Positions 9,449 to 19,430 of a stretch of DNA of 64,000 nucleotides are shown here, one piece after another. The notes beneath the pieces were generated by a model, which did not search any database, was not told the origin of the DNA, and saw nothing but the letters and a program-made list of their open reading frames with translations. Origin of the DNA: Fimousia sp036311565 (GTDB lineage Bacteria; Bacillota; Clostridia; Lachnospirales; Lachnospiraceae); NCBI GenBank assembly GCA_036311565.1, contig JAXJPR010000008.1:4471-68470 (forward strand). The letters run 5' to 3'. The translations under genes and the position numbers were made by a program. Every line of letters starts with the position of its first letter. Positions within the stretch are counted from its first letter, which is position 1.

Positions 9449-11337
9449 AAGCAGGCGCAAAACTGGGCGGCCGATATGAAGTGATAAAGAAAATCGGAGC
9501 AGGTGGAATGGCAAATGTCTATATGGCAAAAGACTATAAACTGGGCCGTTTTGTAGCTATTAAGGTTTTAAAAGAGGAATTTAGTTCTGATGAGAATTTT
9601 CTTAGAAAATTTGATATTGAAGCACAGGCAGTAGCAGGATTGCTCCATCCCAATATTATCAATGTTTATGACGTAGGTATTGAAGAAAATATTCATTACA
9701 TTGTAATGGAACTGGCAGATGGAATTACATTAAAAGAATATATTCGCAATAAAAAGAGGTTAACAGCAGCAGATACTGTGAATTTTTCTATTCAGATTGC
9801 AGAGGCTATCGGATGTGCCCATGAACATAAAATTATTCACAGGGATATTAAACCACAAAATATTTTAGTATCCAGTCATGGAACCATTAAGGTAACTGAT
9901 TTTGGAATTGCAAAAGCAGCTAATTCCAATACAATGACATCAACAGCAATTGGGTCTGTACATTACTTATCACCAGAACAGGCCAGAGGCGGATTTTCTG
10001 ATTCTAGAAGTGATATTTATGCATTGGGAATCACTATGTATGAAATGGTAACAGGGCGGGTTCCATTTGATCATGAAAATGGTGTAACAATTGCATTGAT
10101 GCATTTGCAGAATGATGTAATACCGCCAAGAGAAATAAACAGTGAAATTCCCAAAAGTCTGGAAAAGATCATATTAAAATGTCTTGCAAAAAAACCAGAA
10201 GAACGCTATCAGACCGCACAGGAACTGGTGGAAGACTTAAAGAAAGTATTTGAGGATCCAGAAGGTGATTTTGTTGTTATGCCGGTGTTTGTGGATGATT
10301 CACCAACACAGCTGATTGGAGAAAAGGATATTACCCATATTAAATCTCAAATTGCAGACCGTTCTGTTGAAAAAGAGGTACCCCAAAAGGTCAAAAAAGA
10401 TGAAAATCTCAAAAAAACAGCGGTAAAAGAAGAAGGTATGGTGGATGGTGACAGCGATGATGATGAAATTGCTGTTAGTGGTAAATTGGAAAAGCTGGTT
10501 GTGATCTTAGCGGTTGTAGTGGCACTGATCATTGCTATTGGAATCTTTTCTTTTGTAGGAAAGACAAGCGGGTTATTTAAAGTTGGAAGAAATAATATGA
10601 CAACAACAGAGAGCAGCGATACGACTTCTACGGAAGATACGGCCTTAACTACTTATGAGACTGCAATTGTTCCAGGTGTGGTAAAATTAACGGCAGAAGC
10701 AGCAGAAGAAAAATTAGAGGCAGAAAAGTTAAAATGCCAGATTGAATATGAAGAAAGTGATTCCGTCGAGTTAGGATGTGTCATTCGCCAGAATGTAGAA
10801 GCGGGACGAGAAGTCGAAGTGGGAACAACGGTTGTTATTACGGTTAATTCTGGTGAAATTAAAAAAGGGGTACCAGAAGTAATTGGTGAGACACAGGAAG
10901 CAGCTACAAAAATTCTACGAAATATTCCATTTAAAGTTGCAGTAGAAGAGGAATATAGCGATGATGTTTCAGAGGGAATTGTTATCTCCCAAAGTCCTGG
11001 CGTGGGAACATTAGCAGCCAAGAATTCTACAGTTACGATTGTTGTAAGTAAAGGAAGCAGCAAAGTTACGGTTCCCAGTCTGACCAGCTATACCCAGTCT
11101 GAAGCAGCCAGACAGTTAAAAAATATGGGTCTTCAGCTTGGTACTGTTACAACAGAATATAGTGACGATGTGCGAAAAGGTTATGTGATCCGACAGGGAA
11201 TTGCAGCGGGGAAAAAGGTAAGTAGAGGAACTGCAATTAGTATTGTCATAAGTCTGGGCCCAAAAGCAACAGAAGCAGAGCCCACAACAGAAGAAGTGAC
11301 AGAAGAAGAACCTGAGGTAGAAAGTTATGATGAATAA
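9442..11337 (+). CDS. prkC: PASTA-domain Ser/Thr protein kinase PrkC
   Basis: A 631-residue membrane kinase that senses peptidoglycan and controls growth, division and germination in Firmicutes. The cytosolic kinase domain (about 10-270) shows GAGGMANVY, VAIKVLK, catalytic HRDIKPQNIL, DFGIAKA and SPEQARG. A charged linker leads to one transmembrane helix (about 351-373) and three extracellular PASTA repeats (about 408-472, 473-537 and 538-605). An acidic Glu/Thr-rich tail follows. Three PASTA repeats match the Bacillus PrkC pattern. The ribosome site is AGGTGA before ATG 9442. Confidence 0.96.
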   Translation: MLEAGAKLGGRYEVIKKIGAGGMANVYMAKDYKLGRFVAIKVLKEEFSSDENFLRKFDIEAQAVAGLLHPNIINVYDVGIEENIHYIVMELADGITLKEYIRNKKRLTAADTVNFSIQIAEAIGCAHEHKIIHRDIKPQNILVSSHGTIKVTDFGIAKAANSNTMTSTAIGSVHYLSPEQARGGFSDSRSDIYALGITMYEMVTGRVPFDHENGVTIALMHLQNDVIPPREINSEIPKSLEKIILKCLAKKPEERYQTAQELVEDLKKVFEDPEGDFVVMPVFVDDSPTQLIGEKDITHIKSQIADRSVEKEVPQKVKKDENLKKTAVKEEGMVDGDSDDDEIAVSGKLEKLVVILAVVVALIIAIGIFSFVGKTSGLFKVGRNNMTTTESSDTTSTEDTALTTYETAIVPGVVKLTAEAAEEKLEAEKLKCQIEYEESDSVELGCVIRQNVEAGREVEVGTTVVITVNSGEIKKGVPEVIGETQEAATKILRNIPFKVAVEEEYSDDVSEGIVISQSPGVGTLAAKNSTVTIVVSKGSSKVTVPSLTSYTQSEAARQLKNMGLQLGTVTTEYSDDVRKGYVIRQGIAAGKKVSRGTAISIVISLGPKATEAEPTTEEVTEEEPEVESYDE

Positions 11338-12220
11338 TATTCAGGGAAAAATCGTAAAAGGAATTGCAGGATTTTACTATGTCCATATAAAAGAATATGG
11401 AACATTTGAATGCAAGGCAAAAGGAGCATTCAGAAGCAAAAAAATCAAACCCTTGGTAGGAGATAATGTGCAGATTTCTATCATTAGTATGGAGCAGATG
11501 ACGGGCAATATTGTAAAAATACTGCCACGGACGAATGAACTGATTCGACCGGCAGTTGCCAATATCGATCAGGCATTGATTGTATTTGCCATGAAAGATC
11601 CAAAACCTAATTTGAATTTGTTAGATCGTTTTTTGATGATGATGCTAAAGCAGGATGTACCGACAATTGTTTGTTTTAACAAAAAAGATATTACATCAGA
11701 GCCGGAAAAGAAAGAGCTAGAAGCGATTTATAAAAATTGTGGATGTCAGCTGGTATTTACCAGTACTTATACAGAGGAAGGGATACAGCTGATTGAAAAG
11801 CTGATTGAAGGGAAGACAACTGCACTTGCAGGACCTTCCGGGGTCGGAAAGTCTTCCATGTTAAATAAACTGCATCCAGAAGCCAATATGGAAACAGGAT
11901 CCGTCAGTGAAAAAATCAAAAGAGGAAAACATACGACCCGACATTCTGAGCTGATTCATATTAAAGATGATACGTATGTCATGGATACTCCTGGATTTAG
12001 TTCTTTGTTCGTTCATATGTTTGAAAAAGAAGAAATCAAAGATTATTTTTATGAATTCAGACAATATGAGGATTACTGTAGATTTCAGGGCTGTATGCAT
12101 ATCAGTGAACCGGATTGCAGTGTAAAGGAAGCACTACAAAAGGGTGAAATCAGTCAGGTACGGTATGATAATTACCTGACGATTTATGAAGAAATAAAAA
12201 ATCAAAAGAAAAAGTGGTAA
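11327..12220 (+). CDS. rsgA: Ribosome small-subunit GTPase RsgA
   Basis: A 297-residue circularly permuted GTPase that checks late 30S subunit maturation. It shows an N-terminal OB fold, then G4 (FNKKD) before G1 (GPSGVGKSS) and G3 (DTPGF), and a C-terminal zinc knuckle with Cys and His residues in DYCRFQGCMHISEPDC. The start overlaps the prkC stop by 11 bp, and GAGGT lies 8 nt upstream. It is a known neighbour of prkC in this operon; rpe, often found between rsgA and thiN, is absent here. Confidence 0.95.
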   Translation: MMNNIQGKIVKGIAGFYYVHIKEYGTFECKAKGAFRSKKIKPLVGDNVQISIISMEQMTGNIVKILPRTNELIRPAVANIDQALIVFAMKDPKPNLNLLDRFLMMMLKQDVPTIVCFNKKDITSEPEKKELEAIYKNCGCQLVFTSTYTEEGIQLIEKLIEGKTTALAGPSGVGKSSMLNKLHPEANMETGSVSEKIKRGKHTTRHSELIHIKDDTYVMDTPGFSSLFVHMFEKEEIKDYFYEFRQYEDYCRFQGCMHISEPDCSVKEALQKGEISQVRYDNYLTIYEEIKNQKKKW

Positions 12221-12222
12221 CA

Positions 12223-12867
12223 ATGCATATTTTAATTATTACAGGTGGAGGGATTGACATTCCCTTCACCCATTCTTATATTGAAAAACAAAAATTTGAT
12301 AAGATTTATGCAGCAGATAAAGGGGTTCAATATGCTGTACAATTAGGAATAAGACCAGATTTGATTTTGGGGGATTTTGATTCTTTAGGGGAAAAAATGA
12401 AAGAGAAAATGAAAGACTGGAATATTCCGGTACTTACTTTTCCACCAGAAAAGGATTATACAGATACGCACCTTGCTATTACTCATGCCATTTCCCAGGG
12501 AGCGGATGAAATCACGTTGATCGGGGCCACTGGTACCAGATTGGATCATACCTGGGCAAATATTGGACTTTTGCAAATGGCAATGAAAGAGGGGGTACGT
12601 GCATGGATCGTAGATGCCCACAACCGGATATCCATGTGGAATTCGGGTAGAGAAATGAAAAAAGAAGAAGCATTTGGGGATTATGTTTCTCTGATTCCAT
12701 ATACAGAAAAAGTAACTGGCATTACTTTGACCGGATTTTATTATCCGCTGTCTGATGCAGAACTTACTCTGGGAATCAGTCTGGGGATATCCAACGAATT
12801 AATTTCCAAAACAGGAAAGATTGAAATTGGATCTGGTGATTTAATTATCATAGAATCAAGAGATTAA
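12223..12867 (+). CDS. thiN: Thiamine pyrophosphokinase
   Basis: This transfers pyrophosphate from ATP to thiamine, giving the cofactor thiamine diphosphate. Family motifs include DKGVQYAVQLGIRPDLILGD, the phosphate-binding PPEKDYTDTHLA and GATGTRLDHT. ATG 12223, 3 bp after the rsgA stop, gives 214 residues; a GTG at 12214 would add three residues. No strong ribosome site is visible, so it probably depends on coupling to rsgA. It is the last gene of the priA-to-thiN operon; I see no strong terminator after it. Confidence 0.92.
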   Translation: MHILIITGGGIDIPFTHSYIEKQKFDKIYAADKGVQYAVQLGIRPDLILGDFDSLGEKMKEKMKDWNIPVLTFPPEKDYTDTHLAITHAISQGADEITLIGATGTRLDHTWANIGLLQMAMKEGVRAWIVDAHNRISMWNSGREMKKEEAFGDYVSLIPYTEKVTGITLTGFYYPLSDAELTLGISLGISNELISKTGKIEIGSGDLIIIESRD

Positions 12868-12889
12868 ACAGTATTTTTCGCGCAATATC

Positions 12890-12918
12890 TTGATAAAACG
12901 ATAGATTTATGCTAGATT
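12890..12918 (+). promoter_or_regulatory. gatCAB promoter with extended -10
   Basis: TTGATA (12890-12895), a 17-bp spacer and TAGATT (12913-12918) preceded by TGC make an extended -10 promoter about 34 bp before gatC. Confidence 0.6.
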
Positions 12919-12951
12919 CTAAAGAATAAAGAAGAGAAAGGAATAAAAAGA

Positions 12952-13245
12952 ATGGCAAATGTAATTACCGATGAAACCATTGAATATGTTGGTATTTTAG
13001 CAAAGCTTGAGCTTTCTCAGGAAGAAAAAGAACAGGCGAAAAAAGACATGGCGAATATGTTAGATTATATCGATATGTTGAACGAATTAAATACAGATGG
13101 AGTGGAACCAATGTCACATGTATTTCCGGTACACAATGTATTTCGTGAAGATGTTGTTGTGAATGGAGACTGCAGAAACGAAATTTTAAAAAATGCACCA
13201 GAAGAGAAAGATGGATCCTTCATGGTTCCAAAAACAGTTGATTAG
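12952..13245 (+). CDS. gatC: Asp/Glu-tRNA amidotransferase subunit C
   Basis: A 97-residue subunit that wraps around GatA and stabilises the GatCAB complex. The family pattern is clear: VGILAKLELSQEEKEQ near the N terminus and EPMSHVFPVHNVFREDVV in the middle. An AAAGGA ribosome site precedes it. The complex converts Glu-tRNAGln and/or Asp-tRNAAsn to the amide forms, which shows indirect charging of Gln and/or Asn in this organism. The stop codon overlaps the gatA ribosome site. Confidence 0.95.
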   Translation: MANVITDETIEYVGILAKLELSQEEKEQAKKDMANMLDYIDMLNELNTDGVEPMSHVFPVHNVFREDVVVNGDCRNEILKNAPEEKDGSFMVPKTVD

Positions 13246-13254
13246 GAGGAGCGC

Positions 13255-14742
13255 ATGATGAGTCTTTTAAATATGACTGCAGTGGAATTGGGCAAGAAAA
13301 TCAAAGCGGGAGAAGTTACCGTTGTAGATGCCTGTAAAACTGCATTAGAACAAATCAAAGCAACAGAAAAAGAATTAAACTGTTATGTACAGGTATTGGA
13401 CGAAGCACAGATTATGGAACGTGCTGCCAAGGTTCAGGAACAGATCGATGCAGGTATTTTGAACGGACCTTTAGCAGGTGTACCAGTAGCAATTAAAGAT
13501 AATATGTGTACAGAAGGAATTACAACGACTTGTAGTTCTAAGATTTTATATAATTTCAAACCAACTTTTAGTTCAGAGGCGGTAATCAATCTGGAAAAAG
13601 AAGGGGCAGTTATTTTAGGAAAGACCAATATGGATGAATTTGCCATGGGAAGTACCACAGAAACTTCTTATTTTGGCGAAACAAAAAATCCATGGAATCA
13701 AGAACATGTACCAGGAGGATCTTCTGGTGGTTCTGCAGCAGCAGTTGCAGCAGGAGAATGTTTTTATGCATTAGGATCTGATACCGGTGGATCTATTCGA
13801 CAGCCTGCATCTTTTTGTGGAATTGTTGGTATGAAACCTACTTATGGAACGGTATCCCGTTACGGGTTAATTGCGTATGGTTCTTCTTTAGATCAGATTG
13901 GACCTATGACTAAAGATGTTACAGACTGTGCAGCAGTTCTAGAAGCAATTGCTTCCTATGATCCAAAAGATTCTACATCATTTAAACGGGATGACTATGA
14001 TTTTATGTCTGCATTAGTAGATGATGTCAAAGGATTAAAAATCGGAATTCCAAAAGATTATTTTGCAGAAGGTCTGGATGGAGAGGTAAAAGAAGCTGTA
14101 TTAGGGGCAGTAAAAGTGCTAGAAGAAAAAGGTGCGATTGTAGAAGAATTTGATCTTAACATGGTTCCTTATGCAATTCCTGCATATTATGTCATTGCAT
14201 CTGCAGAGGCAAGCTCCAATTTATCCCGTTTTGACGGAGTAAAATATGGTTATCGTTCCGAAGAAATCACAGGTCTTCATAATATGTATAAAAAAACACG
14301 TTCCGAAGGATTTGGAGCAGAAGTAAAACGTCGTATTATGCTGGGATCTTTTGTATTAAGTTCTGGTTATTATGATGCTTATTACTTAAAAGCGCTTCGT
14401 ACAAAAGCATTGATCAAAAAAGAATTCGATCAGGCATTTGAAAAATATGACATTATCATTGGACCAGCAGCGCCAACAACTGCGCCAAAATTAGGAGACA
14501 GCTTAAGTGATCCTTTGAAAATGTATTTAGGTGATATTTATACGATTTCTGTAAACCTTGCAGGTCTTCCAGGAATCAGTGTACCTTGCGGAAGAGATAA
14601 ACATGGACTTCCAATTGGTATTCAGATGATTGCAGACTGTTTTAAAGAAAAAACACTGATTCAGGCTGCATATTCTTATGAACAGGCAAGAGGTGCATTT
14701 GATGTCTGTCCTGCACAGAAAGGAGCGAATGAAAATGTCTAA
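13255..14742 (+). CDS. gatA: Asp/Glu-tRNA amidotransferase subunit A
   Basis: A 495-residue amidase-signature enzyme that releases ammonia from glutamine for GatB. The Ser-cisSer-Lys triad is present: Lys in VAIKDNM (about residue 81) and the two serines in GSSGGSAAAV and SDTGGSIRQP (about 156 and 180). ATG 13255 and ATG 13258 are adjacent; AGGAGG at 13244-13249 fits either. The end overlaps the gatB start by 8 bp. Confidence 0.96.
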   Translation: MMSLLNMTAVELGKKIKAGEVTVVDACKTALEQIKATEKELNCYVQVLDEAQIMERAAKVQEQIDAGILNGPLAGVPVAIKDNMCTEGITTTCSSKILYNFKPTFSSEAVINLEKEGAVILGKTNMDEFAMGSTTETSYFGETKNPWNQEHVPGGSSGGSAAAVAAGECFYALGSDTGGSIRQPASFCGIVGMKPTYGTVSRYGLIAYGSSLDQIGPMTKDVTDCAAVLEAIASYDPKDSTSFKRDDYDFMSALVDDVKGLKIGIPKDYFAEGLDGEVKEAVLGAVKVLEEKGAIVEEFDLNMVPYAIPAYYVIASAEASSNLSRFDGVKYGYRSEEITGLHNMYKKTRSEGFGAEVKRRIMLGSFVLSSGYYDAYYLKALRTKALIKKEFDQAFEKYDIIIGPAAPTTAPKLGDSLSDPLKMYLGDIYTISVNLAGLPGISVPCGRDKHGLPIGIQMIADCFKEKTLIQAAYSYEQARGAFDVCPAQKGANENV

Positions 14743-16168
14743 ACATTACGAAACTGTCATTGGGCTGGAGGTCCATGTTGAATTGGCAACAAAAACGAAA
14801 ATTTTCTGCTCCTGCAGCACTGAATTTGGAGGAGCACCAAATACACATACCTGCCCTGTATGTACTGGAATGCCGGGATCATTGCCAGTATTAAATAAAC
14901 AGGTAGTAGAATATGCGATGGCAGTTGGGCTGGCAACCAACTGTGATATTACACAAAATTGTAAATTTGATAGAAAAAATTATTTCTATCCAGATAATCC
15001 ACAGAACTATCAGATTTCACAGTTATATCTGCCAATTTGCCGAAATGGGCATGTGGATATCGAAGTAGAAGGCAAGAAGAAATCTATTCGTATCCATGAA
15101 ATTCATATGGAAGAAGATGCGGGGAAACTGATTCATGATCCAGTAACGGATTGTTCTTTGGTAGATTTTAACCGTTCCGGTGTACCTTTGATTGAAATTG
15201 TATCCGAACCAGATATGCGTTCGGCAGAAGAAGTCATTGCTTATCTGGAAAAGCTGCGTCTGATTATCCAGTATCTGGGTGCTTCTGACTGTAAATTACA
15301 GGAAGGTTCCATGAGAGCAGATGTAAACTTATCTGTTCGTGAATATGGTTCTGAAGAATTTGGTACAAGAACAGAGATGAAGAACTTAAACTCTTTTAAA
15401 GCCATTGCAAGAGCCATTGAAGGCGAAACAGAACGTCAGATTGACTTATTAGAAGATGGAAAACAAGTTATTCAGGAAACAAGAAGATGGGATGATGAAG
15501 AAGAATATTCTTACCCTATGCGTTCCAAAGAAGATGCACAGGATTATCGTTATTTTCCAGATCCAGACCTGGTACCAGTTATTATCAGTGATGAGTGGCT
15601 TGCACAGGTAAAAGAACGTCAGCCAGAATTAAGAGATGAAAAAATGCTTCGCTATAAAGAAGAATATGGTCTTCCAGAATATGATATCGATATCATTACA
15701 GCATCTAAGCATTTAGCAGATTTATTTGAAGAAACCAATGATTTAGTAAAGAAACCAAAAGAAGTTTCTAACTGGCTGATGGGAGAGACCATGCGACTTG
15801 TCAAAGACCATGATATGGATGTAGATCAAATCGCATTTTCTCCAGAACATCTGGCAAAATTGATTGAAATGGTAGATGGCGGAGCCATTAATAGAAAAGT
15901 TGCAAAACAGGTATTTGAAGAAATTTTCAAGGATGACGTGGAACCAGAAAGCTATGTAGAAAAATATGGATTAAAATCTATGAATGACGAAGGTGCCCTT
16001 CGTGCAACCATTGAAGAAATTGTAGCAAAGAATCCTCAGTCTGTGGAAGATTATCATGCCGGAAAGAAAAAAGCCATTGGATTTTTGGTTGGTCAGACTA
16101 TGCGTGCTACTCAGGGAAAGGCAGATCCTGGAATGGTAAATAAGATTTTAAAAGAAATCTTGGATTAG
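14735..16168 (+). CDS. gatB: Asp/Glu-tRNA amidotransferase subunit B
   Basis: The kinase/transamidase subunit, 477 residues from ATG 14735. It phosphorylates the mischarged tRNA and adds ammonia channelled from GatA. Diagnostic motifs include ETVIGLEVHVELAT at the N terminus, zinc-ligand cysteines in CSCSTE and CPVCTGMPGSLPV, RKNYFYPDNPQNYQISQ, and the tail domain ending in GQTMRATQGKADPGMVN. I chose 14735 because AGGAG (14721-14725) is 9 nt upstream; ATG 14729 is too close and an ATG at 14678 lies inside gatA. Confidence 0.96.
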   Translation: MSKHYETVIGLEVHVELATKTKIFCSCSTEFGGAPNTHTCPVCTGMPGSLPVLNKQVVEYAMAVGLATNCDITQNCKFDRKNYFYPDNPQNYQISQLYLPICRNGHVDIEVEGKKKSIRIHEIHMEEDAGKLIHDPVTDCSLVDFNRSGVPLIEIVSEPDMRSAEEVIAYLEKLRLIIQYLGASDCKLQEGSMRADVNLSVREYGSEEFGTRTEMKNLNSFKAIARAIEGETERQIDLLEDGKQVIQETRRWDDEEEYSYPMRSKEDAQDYRYFPDPDLVPVIISDEWLAQVKERQPELRDEKMLRYKEEYGLPEYDIDIITASKHLADLFEETNDLVKKPKEVSNWLMGETMRLVKDHDMDVDQIAFSPEHLAKLIEMVDGGAINRKVAKQVFEEIFKDDVEPESYVEKYGLKSMNDEGALRATIEEIVAKNPQSVEDYHAGKKKAIGFLVGQTMRATQGKADPGMVNKILKEILD

Positions 16169-16182
16169 GCAAAGAAAAAATA

Positions 16183-16210
16183 TTGACAAGTTTTTTTATA
16201 ATGTTATAAT
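16183..16210 (+). promoter_or_regulatory. thrS promoter
   Basis: TTGACA (16183-16188), a 16-bp spacer and TATAAT (16205-16210) preceded by TGT make a strong promoter that drives the T-box leader. Confidence 0.8.
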
Positions 16211-16211
16211 G

Positions 16212-16493
16212 GACCAAGAAAATATTTTCAAAATAATTGTATTAATACGTTGATGAGAAGAGTACGTATAAGGAAACTGCCAGAGAGAAAGTGTCATGGG
16301 CTGAAAGCACTTTTCGGTGAAATTATATGGAAAACTACCTCGGAGTGGCTCTAATCAAGCCCGGCTGACACCGTTATCGTCAAAAAAGTGGTTTTATGTA
16401 TGAAGCATTCATACAATCTGAAACAATCAGGGTGGAACCGCGGGTCAATAAAGATACTCGCCCCTTACAGATTTGCGTCTGTAAGGGGTTTTT
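16212..16493 (+). promoter_or_regulatory. Threonine T-box riboswitch with terminator
   Basis: The region between gatB and thrS is a T-box leader. The T-box core AGGGTGGAACCGCGG is at 16429-16443. The terminator is an 11-bp perfect stem, CCCCTTACAGA (16461-16471) with TCTGTAAGGGG (16478-16488), followed by five T residues. The specifier loop contains ACTACC (16334-16339), where ACC or ACT is a threonine codon, matching the gene downstream. Uncharged tRNA-Thr should bind the leader and block termination, raising thrS expression when threonine or charging is low. Confidence 0.92.
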
Positions 16494-16519
16494 GTATTTC
16501 TAAAAAAGGAGAATGAAGA

Positions 16520-18478
16520 ATGATTATTACATTAAAAGATGGATCAAAAAAAGAATATGATTCCCCTATGTCTGTGTTAGATATTGCGTCCGATATCAGC
16601 GCTGGATTAGGAAGAATGGCCTGTGCTGGTGAAGTTGATGGGCAGGTCGTGGATTTAAGAACGATTGTAGATAAAGATTGTGAATTAAATATTTTAACAT
16701 TTGACAATAGTGACAAAGGAAAAGATGCTTTCCGACATACTGCATCTCACGTACTGGCACAGGCAGTAAAACGTCTGTATCCAGATGCAAAATGCGCCAT
16801 TGGACCAGCTATTGAAAATGGTTTCTATTACGATTTTGATATGCCTTCTTTAAACAGAGAAGATTTAGATAAAATCGAAAAAGAGATGAAAAAAGTTATC
16901 AAGGAAAATCATAAATTAGAATGCTTTACTCTTCCCAGAGAAGAAGCAATTGCACTGATGAAAGAAAAAAATGAACCATATAAAATAGAATTGATTGAGG
17001 ATCTTCCGGAAGATGCAGTGATTTCTTTCTATAAACAGGGAGAATTTACAGATCTTTGTGCAGGACCTCATCTTATGAGTACAAAGGCAATCAAAGCCTT
17101 CAAATTAACTTCTGCATCTGGCGCATACTGGAGAGGAAGCGAAAAAAATAAGATGCTGACTCGTATTTACGGAACTGCATATACAAAAAAAGCAGATTTA
17201 GAAGAACGTCTTGTTTATCTGGAAAATATTAAGAATCGCGACCATAATAAATTAGGCCGTGAAATGGAATTATTTACAACCGTAGATGTTATTGGCCAGG
17301 GACTTCCATTAATGATGCCAAAAGGACAAAAAATCATTCAGACAATGCAAAGATGGATTGAAGATCTGGAAGATAATGAATGGGGCTATGTAAGAACAAA
17401 AACTCCATTAATGGCAAAATCTGATCTATATAAAATTTCTGGACACTGGGATCATTATAAAGATGGAATGTTTGTTCTTGGAGATGAGGAAAAGGATAAA
17501 GAAGTGATGGCACTTCGTCCAATGACATGTCCATTTCAGTATTATGTATATAAAAATTCCCAGAAATCTTACCGAGACCTTCCAATTCGTTATGGTGAAA
17601 CATCTACATTATTCAGAAATGAAGATTCAGGAGAAATGCATGGATTGACTCGTGTTCGTCAGTTTACAATTTCTGAAGGACATCTAATTGTACGTCCGGA
17701 CCAGATGGTAGAAGAATTTAAAGGTTGTCTGGCATTGGCAAAACATTGTCTGACAACATTGGGATTAGAAGAAGATGTTACTTATCATCTTTCAAAATGG
17801 GATCCTGATAACAAAGAAAAATATATCGGAGAACCAGAGGTCTGGGAAGAAACACAGCAGCATATCCGTGACGTCTTAACAGAATTAGACATCGATTTTG
17901 TGGAAGATGTAGGGGAAGCAGCGTTTTATGGACCAAAAGTTGACATCAATGCGAAGAATGTATATGGAAAAGAAGATACAATGATCACCATTCAGTGGGA
18001 TGCTCTTTTAGCTGAACAGTTCGATATGTATTATATTGATAAAAATGGTGATAAAGTTCGTCCATATATCATTCACAGAACAAGTATTGGATGTTATGAA
18101 AGAACATTGGCATGGCTGATTGAAAAATACGAAGGTTTATTTCCAACATGGTTATGTCCAGAACAGGTAAGAATTCTGCCTATTTCTGAAAAATATATGG
18201 ATTATGCAAAACAGGTAGAAAAAGAATGTAAAGCAAATGGAATTTTAGTAACTGTAGACGGACGTTCTGAAAAAATCGGATATAAGATTCGTGAAGCAAG
18301 ATTGAATAAGGTTCCATACATGTTAGTAGTTGGAGCTAAAGAAGAAGAAGAAGGAAAAGTATCTGTAAGAAGCCGATTCTTAGGAGATGAAGGTTCCAAA
18401 GACTTACAGGTATTTATTGATGATATCTGCAGAGAAATCCGTACAAAGGAAATCAGAAAAATCGAAGTTCAGAATTAA
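16520..18478 (+). CDS. thrS: Threonine--tRNA ligase
   Basis: A 652-residue class II synthetase. It has an N-terminal TGS domain (about 1-62), the editing/SAD domain (HTASHVLAQAV and the later HLM in AGPHLMS), the catalytic core with zinc-ligand region MTCPFQYYVYK, motif 2 RYGETSTLFRNEDSGEMHGL and motif 3 RTSIGCYERTLAWLIE, and a C-terminal anticodon-binding domain. An AAGGAG site precedes ATG 16520. Expression is controlled by the T-box leader just upstream. Confidence 0.97.
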   Translation: MIITLKDGSKKEYDSPMSVLDIASDISAGLGRMACAGEVDGQVVDLRTIVDKDCELNILTFDNSDKGKDAFRHTASHVLAQAVKRLYPDAKCAIGPAIENGFYYDFDMPSLNREDLDKIEKEMKKVIKENHKLECFTLPREEAIALMKEKNEPYKIELIEDLPEDAVISFYKQGEFTDLCAGPHLMSTKAIKAFKLTSASGAYWRGSEKNKMLTRIYGTAYTKKADLEERLVYLENIKNRDHNKLGREMELFTTVDVIGQGLPLMMPKGQKIIQTMQRWIEDLEDNEWGYVRTKTPLMAKSDLYKISGHWDHYKDGMFVLGDEEKDKEVMALRPMTCPFQYYVYKNSQKSYRDLPIRYGETSTLFRNEDSGEMHGLTRVRQFTISEGHLIVRPDQMVEEFKGCLALAKHCLTTLGLEEDVTYHLSKWDPDNKEKYIGEPEVWEETQQHIRDVLTELDIDFVEDVGEAAFYGPKVDINAKNVYGKEDTMITIQWDALLAEQFDMYYIDKNGDKVRPYIIHRTSIGCYERTLAWLIEKYEGLFPTWLCPEQVRILPISEKYMDYAKQVEKECKANGILVTVDGRSEKIGYKIREARLNKVPYMLVVGAKEEEEGKVSVRSRFLGDEGSKDLQVFIDDICREIRTKEIRKIEVQN

Positions 18479-18528
18479 TCAATTGCATAAGATGATATAC
18501 AAAAAGTCATAAGAATGGGGGAAATGAA

Positions 18529-19401
18529 ATGACAATATTGGCTTACCAGGTATTTTATGCAGTGGTAAAAGAACGAAGTTTTCAAAAGGCAGCAGAATCT
18601 TTGAATTTAACACCTTCCGCCATTAGTCATACCATTTCTTCCATGGAAAAAGAACTTGGTTTTCCCCTATTTGTCCGAAGCAAACAGGGGGTACAGCTGA
18701 CGGGATATGGAGAAAGTCTGCGGCCGTATATTTTTAATGTGCTGCAAAGCGAAGATTCTCTTCAGGAAGCCATTGCACAGATGAACGGTCTGGAAAGAGG
18801 AACGGTAAAAATTGGTGCATTCAATAGTATTTGCACTACATTGCTTCCACAGCTCATAAAATCTTTCCGTAAACTTCATCCGTCCATTGAAATTGAAGTA
18901 TACCAGGGAACTTATGATGATGTATTAAAATGGATTAAGAATGGAACCGTAGATCTGGGATTTTTGTCTATTTCCAGTGCTGGGGGACTTCCGATTATTC
19001 CATTATTTAAGGACCGGCTGGTATCCGTTATGCCAAAAGGCACGGATGTTGGAGACAAACATTATGTAAGAATGGAAGAGTTAAGGGGAAAAGGTTTTGT
19101 ATCCCAGAGAGAAAGTACCGATGCGGATATTCAAAATCTTTTGAAAAAATATGATGTAGAAGTGCAGTCCAATTGTCATGTGGTGGATGACCAGTCTACC
19201 ATTGCCATGGTAGAAAGTGGACTTGGTATTTGTATTATGCCGTCCTTACTGATGTCTACCATGAGAAGCGATGTGGATATTTATCCAATTGAACCACCAG
19301 AATATCGTGTAATTGGTATTTGTACGAAAAAAGAAATGGTAATCTCACCTGCGGTCAACAGCATGCGTGAGCATATATTAGAAAATTTGAAAGAATTGTA
19401 A
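18529..19401 (+). CDS. LysR-family transcriptional regulator
   Basis: A 290-residue regulator with an N-terminal winged HTH (about 1-60: FQKAAESLNLTPSAISHTIS, FPLFVRSKQG) and a periplasmic-binding-like effector domain (about 90-290) containing KIGAFNSICTTLLP and GLGICIMPSLL. The class normally acts as an activator of a neighbouring gene. No divergent partner is present; the convergent gene on its right encodes an aldose-epimerase-like protein. Target and ligand are unknown. A GGGGGAA ribosome site precedes ATG 18529. Confidence 0.9.
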   Translation: MTILAYQVFYAVVKERSFQKAAESLNLTPSAISHTISSMEKELGFPLFVRSKQGVQLTGYGESLRPYIFNVLQSEDSLQEAIAQMNGLERGTVKIGAFNSICTTLLPQLIKSFRKLHPSIEIEVYQGTYDDVLKWIKNGTVDLGFLSISSAGGLPIIPLFKDRLVSVMPKGTDVGDKHYVRMEELRGKGFVSQRESTDADIQNLLKKYDVEVQSNCHVVDDQSTIAMVESGLGICIMPSLLMSTMRSDVDIYPIEPPEYRVIGICTKKEMVISPAVNSMREHILENLKEL

Positions 19402-19428
19402 AAGGGGCTTGTATGAGCCCCTTTTCTT
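19401..19428. terminator. Bidirectional terminator, LysR gene / epimerase-like gene
   Basis: AAAGGGGCT (19401-19409) and AGCCCCTTT (19416-19424) form a 9-bp stem with a 6-nt loop between two convergent genes, followed by a T-rich run. Confidence 0.8.
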
Positions 19429-19430
19429 TA

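Noticed and set aside
10653..11063. 136-residue open frame antisense to the PASTA repeats of prkC
   Set aside because: Ser/Thr-rich antisense translation of repeated coding sequence, without a ribosome site.
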